A DNA stretch of 64,000 nucleotides from Blasia pusilla (GCA_050084515.1 CM114271.1:24552001-24616000); one strand, 5' to 3'. Positions 21,235 to 33,900 are shown, counted from the stretch's first letter. Numbers and translations are program-made. Notes: a model not told the origin generated them from the letters alone.

Positions 21235-24200
21235 GTGTCTTGCATTCTGCTCATTTCTGTCGATGACATTTTTTTATTGTATGTCTTCGGACCATCTCCA
21301 ATAATTGTGCTTGTGTTGATATGTTGTAATGTGTTCAGAACCCTGCAGATGGGACTCTGAAGGACCGGGGCACAAGCCATGAAGACCCTTTGGTCTTACC
21401 TTTGCAGGACGGTATTGAAGGGGTTAGTGCTGACGAATTTCAGGCCACACCTTTACCCGAGTTCTGCACTCCAACATTGCGGCCTCTAGATGGGATGTCT
21501 TCAAGTCCTTGACCACCACGGGTGATCACATTTTGGTGAGTGTGTAGATGTATCATGCGATTTTACTGTTATGATTATCCTTTCATCTGGTGATTGGCAT
21601 TTAATCTTTCCGACCTGTGTGTGAACTTTCATTGCAGAGGTTGTTGTCATACTTTTTGATGTGTTTCCTCGGCGATTATGACAACATACCTTTGGACCAC
21701 TTGCAAGTAATGTGTCACTTTTCTCTTTGGTCTTACTTTCCCTGGTGTCAATTCTTTACAAATGTGTTGTGTATATGAGGGTTACTACTATCTGAACATG
21801 CTTCTGTAGCGTATGTGTGTGCATGTGACTTTCTGCAGAAATTTTCAAGCATTTTGGCGGGAGTTCATATCATCATATTTTGCGGATGTTTAGGACTTAG
21901 TTCATGATCAGAGCGATTCCTTAGAGTAAGGATAGGAGAGTTCCTACTTGGCACGTAGGCTCTAAAGTTCTGTCTTTCTGCTTTGGACAAACCAGAAACG
22001 GGCAGATTTCTGTTCTTAATGTATGGCCTTATGGTTCTTCTATTTTGTGCAGGTGCAATGCAGGCCGTTTGGTGTATCGCTTCTGGGGCACATTTTCCCT
22101 TACCATTTTCTGTGTTATGAAGGTCTATCCAAGAAGGTTAGGTTACCTTAGTTGGGCTATAGGTCATGGTCTGCTGAACTATTGTGGATGAAATGGTATG
22201 GACCAAAAGGATACCATTGTCAATCAAATTAATCATACAACTTGCAGAGCTATTCTTGATCTTTGTCCCTAAGTTTGTACTCTTGAATGATACCTGAACA
22301 AATTCCTCCTTACCTTATTCCGATGTGTCTTACATGTTATGAATGATCACATGTGCTTCCACCTGTAATTGGTGGTAAACTTTGTAATCCTGTGAGGATC
22401 AATGTTTTGTCCCACGCTTGTTGATTCCTGAATTTCCAAGAAAGTAAAGCACTCATGTGTAATCACCTCATGAATAGATAGAGTCCATGACACCATGTTC
22501 AAAAATAAAAGACAAACGGTCGAAACACTCAGACCAAATACAAGTTTAGTGATCATAAATGCAGTGACACGAAAAATGTATGAACAGCGAAATGTAGGTG
22601 TTCATTCATGAACACCTCAAAGGCTGTGTTTCAAGGGCATTTGCTTCATACATCGGACTATCAATTCTAGCCTTCTTGTTGCGTATCCCCCGGTCGTCAA
22701 TCCACTGTGACAATCTCGGTTAGATACGATTTTAATCAAGCCCTAATTAGGGGAAGGTCACCTCACACCGCTAAATGTTTACGAAGAGGCACGACCCTCA
22801 GGGGTAGGGTTCGTGGGCCTTCTGAGGTGTTTTTTTTTAGTTACGACTATAGAAGTAGTCAGAACTATATTACAGAAGTTCTCTAAAATTGACACAAGCG
22901 CGTGGCGGTGCGGACATGCCCCTAAAGTATGCCGCACGGTGTTGCGGACGTGGTTCGGGTTCAAACATACCTCGTTGCGGACGTGGTTTGGGTTCATACA
23001 TACCTCATTGCGGACGTGGTTCGGGTTCAAACATACCTCGTACGTTTACTACATCCATAGAAAACCGACTGTGGTAACCATAGTTTGGATGCTTGAATAT
23101 TAATTGAATTGGGTTCGAACTATTACTATACAAAACCGTGAAGACAGGTTACTATGGTTCACAATATGGCCTACACGATGGTTACTATCGTTTGGATGCT
23201 TGCGTAAAAATAGAACATGACTGCTCGCCGTGCATGAAAATGGGACATGGTGGACATGAACATGAGAAGGGAACACATTTCTCGTGCGTAAACATCCGGT
23301 ACATAAAAAATACATTTTTTTTGTTGAACACCACATTTCTTGTGTTCTGTGCTAATATGTGAAATTCGGAAATGCTTCATGAATCATGAATCTGGGAATC
23401 CTGTACTACATACAAATTATCGGGTCTTCTTGAGTACTCATCGGTTTGACTACCCTCCGCAACATATCGCTCTTCATCCAACAGACTATCAAGTATGACA
23501 TCTGCAGTGGTTCTCTTTGTAGTAGTGCTGATTTTGTAGTTCTTATGTGGCCTTGTATCAACCAGAGGCCATTCGATCGATCTGAGTATTCTCCTTAGTT
23601 GCCTCGCTTTCATATTGGCTCACGATAGCCCAAATCAAGATGATCACCCGTGATCCGATTCCAATTCCGCCTCCATGTTCTGATATTTTGATCGTTTCAC
23701 TCTGGGAAAGGACTCCACCTGATTCATTGTTGCTTGGGGTTGATTCTTCCGTGTGGAACGTGTGGAATGTGAATTCCTTCTCTGATGCATCCGCTCAAAC
23801 CAACCCATCCGCCAACGCAGCCGACGATCTTGAGAATTGCCTCCAACAAAGGGTTCAGGGAAGTGTTGTCCAATGTTCATTACATTTTTTGGAAGTTCTG
23901 TGTTCGTCTCTATCCGCGCCTTCAGGTTCAGAAGTGAGTCCATATCCTTCTACAAAAGTACATACAAATGTTCAAGAAGAACACTGCAGAATGGGACTCC
24001 AATGGTTGTGGCCAAGCATTTTTCCACCATCTCTCGAACATCTTCCTGAGTTGTTGCTTGTGATACAACAATCAGGAGTAGTAGCTTGCACCTCTTCTGG
24101 ATAACCAACACCGTAAGACAAGTCTGATTCCACTGGTGTGTCTCCATGTTGCTCCTATGCATGCCTTTGCACCATGTTTTCCAACCCACCAGCTTTGCTA

Positions 24201-24288
24201 CCAAAACGTGTGCCAAGGAAAGACAACAACTCTACTTCAGAGTGCCCACTCAACAGTAAGCACTTCACTTGATACAATTAAAAAAGTC
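21235..24288. other. MULE centre without a supported gene
   Basis: Small ORFs on both strands (for example 23640-24104 + and 23950-24216 -) lie across from each other and lack motifs. The 33-bp tandem array at 22944-23042 lies in this gap. Sequence between 24105 and 24288 may hold the 3' untranslated part of the transposase gene. Confidence 0.4.
22944..23042. repeat. Three tandem copies of a 33-bp unit
   Basis: GCGGACGTGGTTYGGGTTCA starts at 22944, 22977 and 23010, each followed by WACATACCTCRTT. The copies differ at three or four positions. Confidence 0.9.
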
Positions 24289-26571
24289 TCAGTAGGCTGC
24301 ATGTAAAATCCTCGTACATCTAGTGCAAGAATAAGACATACTTAATACATAGGACTGTTTGATTTCAGGTGGGACTATAGCTTGGTCACCAAATCTGGGA
24401 TGCAAGAAACACACCTGATGTTTGCACGTGAATCCTTCATTGACACGAGAGCATGTACAAGCAACATCTTTCTTGTCGTAGTCAACCACATCATGCCAAT
24501 AGTCGGGCTTGGAGCAACTCTTCACCATTGCAGATTTCCTCCCATCTACCAATTGAAATGTGACATGACTCTCTGGGATATCATTTGCCCTTCTAATAGC
24601 CATGAGAATGACTTTCTGGATTGCCTTGTTCCTCACCATACCCTCTCGTTTCAAAAATCCCAAGTACCAAAAGAAATCTTCTATTTCCCCGCATAAGATC
24701 TGCACAAGCCATATGAGCTTCCTGGTGGGTTTTGTAGGCATGCTAGAAGTGAGATGCATCTTCAGAGTGTGGTGCCACCTTTCTATCGCGGCATTTGTAT
24801 CTTGGTTGGATCTTGCATGCTTACGATAGCCCTTTGCCCAAGTAACAATCTTAGGATGCCAATAGTTTAAATAGTATTTCACAAAGTGACGTTCAGTTGC
24901 AGCCCACTTGCGCATGAAACGATACGAGACATCCACAGGATCTGGGACAGACAACCATTGCTTAATTAATATGAACCCTACTCCCACAACGGACATAGCT
25001 GAGAAACAATGAAACAAACTACTATTATTGACTCACATAGAACATACCTTCTTCACGTGAGTACATGATACCACCCAAGTCCCTGTTCATGTCTGCTTTT
25101 GTAATTGGACAACGGACTCGTTGGTGCAATTTCTTTAACCAATTCTTCCTGACATGCCATAGACACAGGTCTATGGGAACATCAGGGAAGACTTCTCTGA
25201 TTGCAGATTGTTCCTCTTTGGAGTCGTCAACTATGAAGCATGACGGTTTCCAACCGGGGCTACCAACCGACGCAAAATCTCTTGTCATATATGTATCTGC
25301 CCAATCCTTGATATGGGCCAATGCATCCACTAGATCCCGATGTTGATGCCTCTGTAAAATGGCCCATACTAGAGGTAATCCGTTCTGAAACTTGTCAAAA
25401 CCCAGCAACGTGAATAGCTGATACTGTGAACATAGAAAAGAGTGTGTTCAGGAATCCAATTGTTCATGTACATATCTATTAAAGTGAACACAACGTTCCA
25501 AATGTTACCATTTCTGCCAGATCGTGCAGCAATTTTCAAATGATAGCACAGAAGTAATGTAGCCTATAAACTCCTCTAAGAGAATGACATTACAGTTCTG
25601 AGGTCGTGAAATTACCTCATATGTGTTTGTGCCATGAGTGGCATCCATGGAGATGGCTCCACCGTTACCAAGATGCAAAAGATTCTGAAGCATCCAAGGT
25701 GTAGAAATGACCAGGATGAAAGGTTGGCTTAAACTTGAAATGGCCTCCCTGTAGTGTATGACATTTTCAAGATGAGCTGCAACCCAATGTTGGATTGCAG
25801 TGGCGTCATCGGTTCCATCATACCCCCCTTCGCGTCTTCGCATTGAATGCTTGATATTAAGGATGTCTTGTGGTTTTAACATAGCGTCCCTGCCCCAAGC
25901 TTGTGCCTCATTAGGATTATCGAGAATGTGTTCACGAATCCATCTCCTATGCTCCTTCATGATATTTAAGAGGCTCACGTTTACTCGCAATAATCGTTCA
26001 ACAAAATCCCTACAATGAGAACTCAACTTCGGGGAAACAATAGCATTCGCAATGTCCGCAGTCCTGTATAAGTCCCCATGGCATATACAGCCCGCCTTAT
26101 CGACATGCTTGGAATGCATATGCCTCAACATAGAACACCCAGGGCGGTCCTTTGAGGTTACAACGGCAAAGTGAAATTGGCATCCACGTCCCTGAGACAG
26201 CCCAAGCCGTGTACTTTGGCTTTCTGGCCTACTACCCTTACCTCCCTTGCAGTGCAGGTTTGAATCAAAAACCTCACTTGGCAGAGAGGTCCAGACGGTA
26301 TTCCTATGATCCTGGGGTCCATATGAACACGATGATCGAATCTATGTAACATGTATGTTCCCTGATTTGTCGGTATTCCTTTCCTAAATGTGGTCCGGAA
26401 ATGTGGTCTTTGTTCTTCACCATGAATGAAGTCTTCAACCCTATCTGAGGGAATCCATGCCTCTTTTCTATTGCCATACCAAATCAAATGCTCGCTCAAA
26501 AAAGGACCAGGGAGAGGGTTTTGGATAACATCGCATTCAAATGCAGCTGAATATTTCTTGAATTTCACCAT
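24289..26571 (-). CDS. MULE transposase (spliced; one frameshift)
   Basis: This gene encodes a Mutator-like transposase that would cut and paste the element. From ATG at 26571 the protein reads through an N-terminal part to a C2H2-type motif (GCSMLRHMHSKH near 26110-26145) reached only if a 1-nt frameshift near 26165 is allowed. The catalytic part has MDATHGTNTYE (first Asp, about 25640), FIVDDSKEEQSAI with CLWHVRKNW (second Asp, about 25150-25240), and TNAAIERWH (Glu, about 24790). A SWIM zinc finger CTCSRVNEGFTCKH lies at about 24415-24460. Introns fit GT-AG at 25615-25424, joining TYE to YQLFTLLGFD, and at about 25039-25001. Stop is at 24289-24291. The frameshift might be a sequencing error, a short intron, or real decay. 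Confidence 0.85.
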
Positions 26572-27223
26572 GGCTATAAGCTGTTCAGGGATTCAAGTGC
26601 AGGCTCCAATTAAAGTGCAGACTTCAAGTGCAGGCTTAAAGTGTGAATTCTGTCCATTCGACCTGGGCAAGACCGGACAGTACATAAATGGAACCGAACA
26701 CCAAAATTATAGTGCACATAATAATAGACATGTTTTCCTGGATTACGATCTAAGCTTTTATCTATCACCATGGCTGAATGTGTGGCACCGATAGCTACTT
26801 ACGTGCAAATTGGAAAATGATACTCACGGACGCAAACAATCTCTTACATGAAAGTTACGGAGTGGACCCCATCCGCCTAATCCGGCTTGAAATCCGCGGT
26901 CCGCAGCTCGCAGCAGTTCGACTTAGAACTAATCAAGCTCGTAATGAAATGCTAATACGCTGATAATCAGCTAATCACGGTCTCTGCTCTTCCTCGTTCC
27001 GTGTTTCTCCTCGTGCGCCCTTCGTCTAGCCACGTTCCGGGTCTTCCGCTCGTAATCAAATGCTAATCCCTCCGTGTTCGGTTTCTACCGCTCTTCTCCG
27101 TTCGTTCCAAAATGATCGAATCCCCTAATTCCCGCCCTAATACCCGTCGACAAATTCTGTCATTTGAACTGGACCGAACGTAGTACGGACGGACGCCGTC
27201 CGTCCGATTAGCGCCGTCTCGTT

Positions 27224-27461
27224 TTGATCCGTCCGTCTCCGGACGGCGTCCTCCCTGTCCTCCGTCGCGACCTCTTTACCCTCCGTCGCGACCTCTCCAT
27301 CCTGGGGCTCCCAAACCTGAAACCTAGGCCCGACCCAGCTCGAGGTAGACGCTACCCTACGCGCCTTCAATGCGATTCCGGGACAAAGTATGGCCTTCGT
27401 ACATGGGCTCTCGAAACAAGTATTGCAAGGCCCTACCCTACCTTCATAAACGCTCATTAGA
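27224..27461 (-). repeat. Right terminal inverted repeat of the MULE
   Basis: Inverted match to 15290-15515. Just inside it, at about 27181-27205, lies a near-palindrome built on CGGACGGACGCCGTCCGTCC. The transposase gene starts about 650 bp further in and would be transcribed from this end. Confidence 0.9.
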
Positions 27462-29029
27462 TGGGGAATTTGCTAGTGCATACCGTATCTTTCTTACACT
27501 TTTTTTCCATTCTTTGATGAGCCCGCGAATTCAGGTTCTCATTCCCTGTCCTACACGTGTTGGATTTTAGGGTTCGTCCTATTTTGTAGGGATTCCCCAC
27601 TATCTATGCGGATACTTCTCTACGTCTTTTATTTTGTTCATATCCTGTTTGGTGCTTGTGCTCTGCCGTAGACTTCCCCAGTGGTTTTCTAATCGTGTCC
27701 TGTACTTATCCATGTGGGGGGCCTTAGACTGCCTATGGATTCCCTGTCTTCTTTCACTTATCCAATTGGTGCATGCGCTAATGCTTTAGTTGACAGCTTG
27801 ACAGGCTTGTGTATCAGTGGAAATTGTAAAAGCTAGCGCTCGGCTCCAGAACTAACCTCCGTGCTCTATTGACACTCACGCCAGGGACGAGAACGTCCAA
27901 TGTTCAAGGCCGCTGGTTTACTGTAGCACACGACAGGGGAAACTGTCGGTGAGAATCACGAGATCGCCTATTGCCCAGTGTATTTCGATGGTTCCAAAAC
28001 CTCAGATGCTCAAAGCTCCGATCGCTTGGCCAGCTACTCATAACGTTTGGCATCGCGACTGGTACGCAAACGGAGGAGGGACCCAGTATTTGTAAAATAA
28101 TATGCACACGGAAGCATGGACGCAAAAAGTACAGAGGACAGGAATTGAGATCGATTGATTTGATTCCATTGTTAGATTTAGAAGGGTAGTTTCTCCACGG
28201 TTTCTCCGAGCTCTGATTGCAGCACCAGCTGTGCGTGACATCAGCCTTTACTGCTTCACTATGAGCCAACTATTCACAATTTCACATCCATTCACACGAG
28301 TGGATCTCCAACGGCCTTCAAATGCTGACTGTTTATTACGCATGAGAGGCTCCGTGAAATAAGAAGAAATCTGAAAGAAATCGCTTTCATCCTCACAGCC
28401 GCCACTTTCAATGATGATTTGTTCGTCTTCAAGATTTCAATTTGTTCACAGGAACTTGAAATCCTTAAAGTTTTCCACTGAGACTTCTGAGTGTTGCCAA
28501 GCGCGCAGGAGTCTTCAAACCAGCGTGAGGGTTTTGTACTTTCCGTTAATTGTAGGTCAAGATCAACTTCCGTCTATGAGGATTCATCGCCTCTCTTTAT
28601 AAAGAAAACTGACGACCTTACTTGGCCTTGCTCCCGCTTGGGTCTTGAGACAGAGCTATCATTATTCCCAGGCTAAAAGAGATGGGCAAAACAACCTCAT
28701 CTGAAGACGACAGATCCTAGGTCCCTGACCGTCTGTGGTACAAGACATTTCGCCAGGAAAGGTCTCATATGGCCAGTTTTTGGATCTGGCGGTTCTTCAA
28801 AGAATTGAGGCAGTAGGTTGCACGGCCCCACACTGGAGCCAAGAAAATCTCATGGGAGTGGCCCCCTTGGGATTGCCAGGGGTCAACAAACGCCTTGCTA
28901 TACTAATGCAAATGACCCGAGAGAACTTCAGCTTCCCCTTCGAAGGAGCTCATCGCCCATTTTTTTCTTGCTGTTTACTCAAAATTGAATTTCTTTTGAA
29001 ACTGTGCATAGAAATGCCACCGTTTATGC
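27462..29029. other. Intergenic DNA between the MULE and the JmjC gene
   Basis: No intact gene. On the - strand at about 28070-27910 a short reading, VPVAMPNVMSSWPSDRSF, loosely resembles the start of a JmjC cupin domain (compare [13 protein letters not shown] in the neighbouring gene), but no further exon was found. Polyadenylation of the JmjC gene would fall between 29029 and about 28700. Confidence 0.4.
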
Positions 29030-32000
29030 CTACTCACTGGTGTCGTTGTCACTGAGACTTACCACAACCCACCAAAAACTAACTGAGAAGCTTGCACTAA
29101 GAGATCTGACATAATGCCACCATTTCGGCGGAATGTACAGCATGTCTCCTTCCTCCAATATACAGTCTGCACCACACAACTTCTGAGCTCCTGGAAATTT
29201 CTTGTAGTCTGGATTATCAAGGTCCACCTACACACAATTGGCACAGATCATTCTTGTTAGCATTATGCACGTTTCACAAAGAAGATGAAGAGGGTGTTTT
29301 AGGCTAAATGCAGACGGCCACATATTTTTTGCTGACCCCATTGGTCAACATCTAGAATAAGGTCTTCAGTCTCATGGTATTAAGTTAACTAGATGAATCT
29401 GATGATCACATGAGCAAACTTTAACTCTCTCTGGATTTTTTCTGAGGGGCCCTGTTAACCTTTCCCAACTACACCACCTCCCGAGTTTGAAACTTGACAT
29501 AGGACTCTAGAAGAGCTCTAGCTTCAAGATGCATATTTGAAGAACATAATCATGATTCTTACGGTCATCTTGACGGAAATTCCAGGAACTCAGACACTAG
29601 CCCTGCGATTTGAGAACGCCTAGTCAGTAAAAGCAAGCCACACCTGAATTCACTGTAGGAGAATCTGATGACAGAGCAGCTACGCTATTAGAGGAAAGAG
29701 CAAACTCTAATATATTTATAATACTCGCTGACATTTTTTTCGAGGGCATACTTGGTGTTGGTACCCTGAACAGATAATCAGTGAGGAGAAGTAACAACAT
29801 ACGGCAAGGTAATCAAGGTAGAGCAGATTGAACATTTCCAAGACAAGAGTACCTGGAAGTTTACAAGGAAGGCAAGGCTGGAAGAAAATTTCCTAGCATT
29901 CGAATCTTTCATGGAATGTCCTGTCAAGACCTTTGGTTCTCAGGGATCACTGTGGAGACAATCTTGGCACAGTGGAAACAGAGTGGAAGATGTTGCTGAA
30001 ACTGCTATTTGAACAAAGATAGTCTGATGCATTAGATCTCTACAATGGTGTCCCAGAGCTAAAGGCAGTCATAGCCAATAAGAGGGAAATGTGCCTCCTA
30101 TGTCGAATGTGCAAGGGCAAAGACTCAGATAGGACCTGACGTGCAAAGTGGTACTTGGACTCCGAAGGAAGCCAATGGAGGAGAAAATTTCAGGAATGGA
30201 AAAGGTCAAAGAGACTGTTATTTCAACGGAGCAGGAGCTCCCATCAAAACACAATAAGCAATGAGGATTCCACAAGAAATGTAACCTTCTCTGCTGACTG
30301 TTTATCCTGGCCCATCAGAACTCCAGAAATAGTTTTTGGGGGGTTCCTGGGATCATTATGTACCATGCATAATGATATGGATAAGTCTAGTAGTCACTAT
30401 CTGGTTACTGGTACGAAACTGAGAACAGAAAGAGCAACCACGACTTCGAAATCACTAAGCTGTCACCACCACAGATGTTTATTCATGTTCGGTAGGCTAC
30501 ATTCACTGCCAAACCCCAAAGCTGTTGCACTTGTAAGTAATGTTTCTTTGGGTTTGGTCATGTTTCTTGGGCTCCAAACCCCAAGATGACTGTAACATGC
30601 GCATGAAATTTGCTACGCACCTGGCTAGAGTTGCTTAGCATCCCTTCAGTGAAAGGATAGAGTTGGTCAGAATCTTCAGGCGGGTAGAGCCTCACATATT
30701 TTTGTCCCACTACCTGCCCAAAAACAAAGCCCAAATGTCCAATTCTTCAAAACACGTACAATATTTACCTTAAAACAACTCCGGTAGCATAAGCAGAGAT
30801 TAAGTGATATTTTGAAGCCCTTGAGCACTATTTACCAAAATGATGAACATGGATGCAGACGAAGATGATTAATACACTGTCATATCCATGCGCAGAGGGC
30901 TCACTTGGGCAAAAAGATTATGGTGAGGATCGTTGTGCAGAGGTGTTACTGTTCCCGCTGGACCAAACCATGCGTTGATGCTTTTCATTTCACCACCTCC
31001 CAGACCACAGTAATCAGGAACTCTGATGTCCTGCATTAATTCAGGAATCTGCCATTCTAGGCCCACCCAGTCCAACCCTCATGTCATATCTTTCTGCTCC
31101 TCCATATTGAAAATCCAAAGCATCTTTGTCAAAAAACCAAAGCATTTTTCCCATTCATACTGGCAAGAACGTCTTCATTTAATTAGTTTCCAATCTGGAT
31201 TTCTTTCTCTGCATTTCTGACCTTCGAGAAAGTGTATAGCTTACTTTAAGGAAGTGAACCACACACAGTGTGCTACCCGAGGGTTCTAACTTCACCAACA
31301 TGTCTTGAACGAAACGCGAATGGAAAAGAGATTACAATTTCATAACCATGAACACAAAACCGGAGAGAGGGGAAACCTGGTCAAAGAGAGCATGCTGCGC
31401 AAGGTAGGGCCGAGTAGCCGGGATGATATCCGATGAAAAGCAGCGATCTAGCAGCTCTCCCACGGTCATCAACTCCTGCTTCCATCCTGCTGCCAGATAG
31501 TGCTCACCAACCTGATGACCCAGCATTAACTTTCAGAACTCACTTGATTACTGTGGTGACTTCTAATCAATGCTTCATGATGATTCATCCACAGAATGCC
31601 ATGCTGACGAGATTGAAAGGTTGAGAAACCCCCTACATTCGAGTGATCAACAAGTGTACACTGCGTGAAGCTATTCCTTTTCTCACTGTCAATGCAACAA
31701 GTGACTTGACACTCTTCTCTGCTCACCCCAAGGCCATTCAATTTTGAAGCCCCACGTAGATTATCCAGGGCTAAGATCAACCATCATCAGCAGGACCTTC
31801 CTGAATAGCAAGCTTCGAAGAGAAACCCACCCCCTACATGAGATTTTTAACTTGCAATTTTCAGAAGACAAAAGTTACCTCAACGGGAACAGTGCGATTT
31901 CCGGCAACTCCTCGCAAATATTCCAAATCCCTCCATTTCGTAGCTGCTGGCCAGTGGGACATGGCATTCTTGATCACTACTGGCGTGCCAGAAATAAAAA

Positions 32001-33081
32001 AATCACGAGCAAAAGCTTCGAGAGAAGGAAGCCGCCTCTGTTTTATACTCGTTTGATGCAGAGAACCAGGAGGCAACCGTTTGATCACCTGCGAACCAAT
32101 CCTTTAGCATCCTTAATCCATCACTTCACGCTCTCTCTAACAGCAAACCATGGGCGGTGATTCTACAGCAAAACTACAGACGCCCGTCGCCTGATCCGAC
32201 AACACCCCCACAAGGACATGCCATTTCTCCGGGGAACAAAACCCCGGGCCCTTGTTTCAAGATGCAAGAAAGAAGGCTGAATCCCTCATGGATTTGGTCT
32301 GATTCCTTGCACATTGAAACAAGGTCCCGTGATTCCGGCGATCGGAGAAGAGCGATTCTGCCGACGCTTGCAGCTCCAAAGCCGAAACACCTGTGAGGCA
32401 TTTTACATCCACCCTCGCAGCAGTCCATCCTCAGAAAGAGAGGAAACCCGGGAAATTCTCAAATTCAATCCCAGGATCTCAGCCATTCGAACGAGCGGGT
32501 GTGGGAAGCAGGCGTACCTCGGCGTGATTGTTGAGCTCGCTCCTAAATCTCTTTGACTCTGATAAGCCTTCCTTCTGGCACTGGGGATCCTCCTCTTCTC
32601 CTAACATCTTCCGCTTACGGAAACACCGCTGGCCGGTCGCGAGAGGCGTCATCGAGCTCCTCCCAGCTGCCCCCGAGAGGTCCGAATTGTCAACAAAAGC
32701 GGCGAGCGGACGACTTCCATCTCGCAGAGGAGAATTGCTGCTGAGTCCCTCTTCAATGGAAGCAATTGCGCTTTCCAGCTTGGGGCGCAACGCTGAGCCT
32801 CCCATGAGCAGACCCATATCCAGTTGCTTCAGCGCCGTCGCGAGCTTGCCCTCCCTTCGAAGACTCGCGGACAGGAAGAGGCTGGAGAGAGAGTAAGCGT
32901 CTCGCCAGGCGGCGTGTACTTCGTGCCATGGCCCGGAGTGCAGCTGCTCCCATGCAACGTCATGAATCTCCTCCGCAGCCCTGCGATCTCCACTTTCGGC
33001 CAACCCCACCAGAGCCACAAATGCAAACCCTCCCTGTTTGCGCACTTCCTGGAGCAGCTTCTCCGTCTCTGGCTCCCCCAT
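29030..33081 (-). CDS. JmjC-domain oxygenase, JMJD5/KDM8 (plant JMJ30) family
   Basis: Six exons, all with GT-AG introns in phase 0: 33081-32518, 32088-31879, 31511-31377, 31048-30905, 30713-30621, 29227-29030, giving 447 residues. The JmjC fold occupies about residues 200-435. Fe(II) ligands are the HND pair His341 and Asp343 ([11 protein letters not shown]) and distal His420 ([10 protein letters not shown]); Lys356 ([10 protein letters not shown]) fits the 2-oxoglutarate-binding lysine. The N-terminal 190 residues form the helical region typical of JMJD5. Family members are 2-oxoglutarate-dependent enzymes, reported as histone demethylases or arginyl hydroxylases; in plants JMJ30 acts in the circadian clock and chromatin. 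The start at 33081 gives a normal family length. All key residues are present, so the gene appears functional. Intron 5 is long (1393 bp). Confidence 0.95.
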
Positions 33082-33340
33082 GCCACAAATTCACACAGCC
33101 ACGCTCTCTCCTCTCATGAATCAGCGCGTCAAATCGACACCAACGAGCACTTCCTTCTCTGCCTCCGCCCCATGCCACAAATGCACCCACGCACGCTTCC
33201 TCCACTCCCGAATCGCTGCGTCAAATTTCGTCGAATTTGACGCAGCGATTCTAAACCCTAAACCCGCCAACACCCTGCACCGATTCCTTCCAAGAACATC
33301 TCTCTCTGTCCATCTGTTGGAACCTCTGCCCATCCATTCC
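33082..33340 (-). promoter_or_regulatory. Probable 5' untranslated region and promoter of the JmjC gene
   Basis: This GC-rich stretch lies directly upstream of the ATG. It contains a repeated CCACAAATKCAMMC motif (near 33016, 33081 and 33177) and the hairpin at 33211-33250. No clear TATA box was assigned; the call rests on position. Confidence 0.4.
33211..33250. repeat. Perfect 17-bp inverted repeat upstream of the JmjC gene
   Basis: AATCGCTGCGTCAAATT at 33211-33227 is followed by a 6-base loop (TCGTCG) and its exact reverse complement at 33234-33250. If transcribed in the 5' untranslated region it would form a strong stem. Confidence 0.9.
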
Positions 33341-33342
33341 TT

Positions 33343-33540
33343 CATTCTTTCTTACTTTCTTTCTTATCACTCACTATGCAGTTCTGCTCTACTTCCTTCA
33401 TGTACCAGATTCCATGCACAACGCTCTCTCCCCCATCTCTTTGAACATCTCCCCATCCATTACTTCATTCTTTCTCTTTCTTTCTTATCACTCACTACTG
33501 CTCTCATGTACCAGATTCCATGAACAACGCTCCCTCCCCA
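33343..33540. repeat. Tandem duplication of about 120 bp, pyrimidine-rich
   Basis: The block running from CATTCTTTC through TCTTATCACTCACTA to CATGTACCAGATTCCATG and ACAACGCTC occurs twice, starting near 33343 and near 33466. Confidence 0.8.
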
Positions 33541-33604
33541 TCTGCCCATCCATTCCTTCCTTCTCTACCTCATGTGCCATGGAGTAGTTAGTCTAGGTGC
33601 ATAA

Positions 33605-33900
33605 ACACTAGTGTATATGTGTCCATCCATTCCTTCATTTTTTTTACGGTTCACTAATGTTCTACCCCATCTATATTATTATTGGAGAGTCTTTTCTTGA
33701 TTTATAAATATTTTTTTTTCATAACTGACAATTGGACAATAAAAAAATATTTCATATGTTATGAACAGCAAGAAAAAAATTTGAATCATCAATTCATTCA
33801 TTGGCAGTACACTAGTGTATGTGTGTCCATCCATTCCTTCATTCTTTTTATGGTTCACTAATGTTCTACCCCATCTATATTATTATTGGAAAGTCTCTTC
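33605..33900. repeat. Direct duplication containing a MITE end
   Basis: GTGTCCATCCATTCCTTCAT followed by GGTTCACTAATGTTCTACCC and the MITE end occurs at about 33619 and again at about 33825, a period of about 205 bp. The duplication copied the left end of the element at 33873-34344. Confidence 0.8.

Larger units (their letters stand above)
15290..27461. mobile_element. Large Mutator-like element (MULE) with terminal inverted repeats
   Basis: The first about 220 bp (15290-15515) and the last about 235 bp (27224-27461) are inverted copies at high identity, both starting TCTAATGAGCG at the outer edge. The interior holds a spliced MULE transposase on the - strand near the right end and accessory ORFs on the + strand nearer the left, so the two gene sets converge, as mudrA and mudrB do in maize MuDR. 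At about 12.2 kb it is larger than MuDR. No 9-bp target duplication is visible at the assigned ends, so either the ends are slightly misplaced or flanks have changed. The transposase appears only lightly damaged. Confidence 0.85.

Noticed and set aside
22944-23042. CRISPR-like array
   Set aside because: Units are directly adjacent 33-bp tandem repeats with no variable spacers, in a eukaryotic transposon.
28735-29055. Plus-strand ORF downstream of the JmjC gene
   Set aside because: It partly overlaps the last JmjC exon in antisense and has no motif.
32479-33523. Plus-strand ORFs opposite exon 1 of the JmjC gene
   Set aside because: They are antisense shadows of a well-supported exon.
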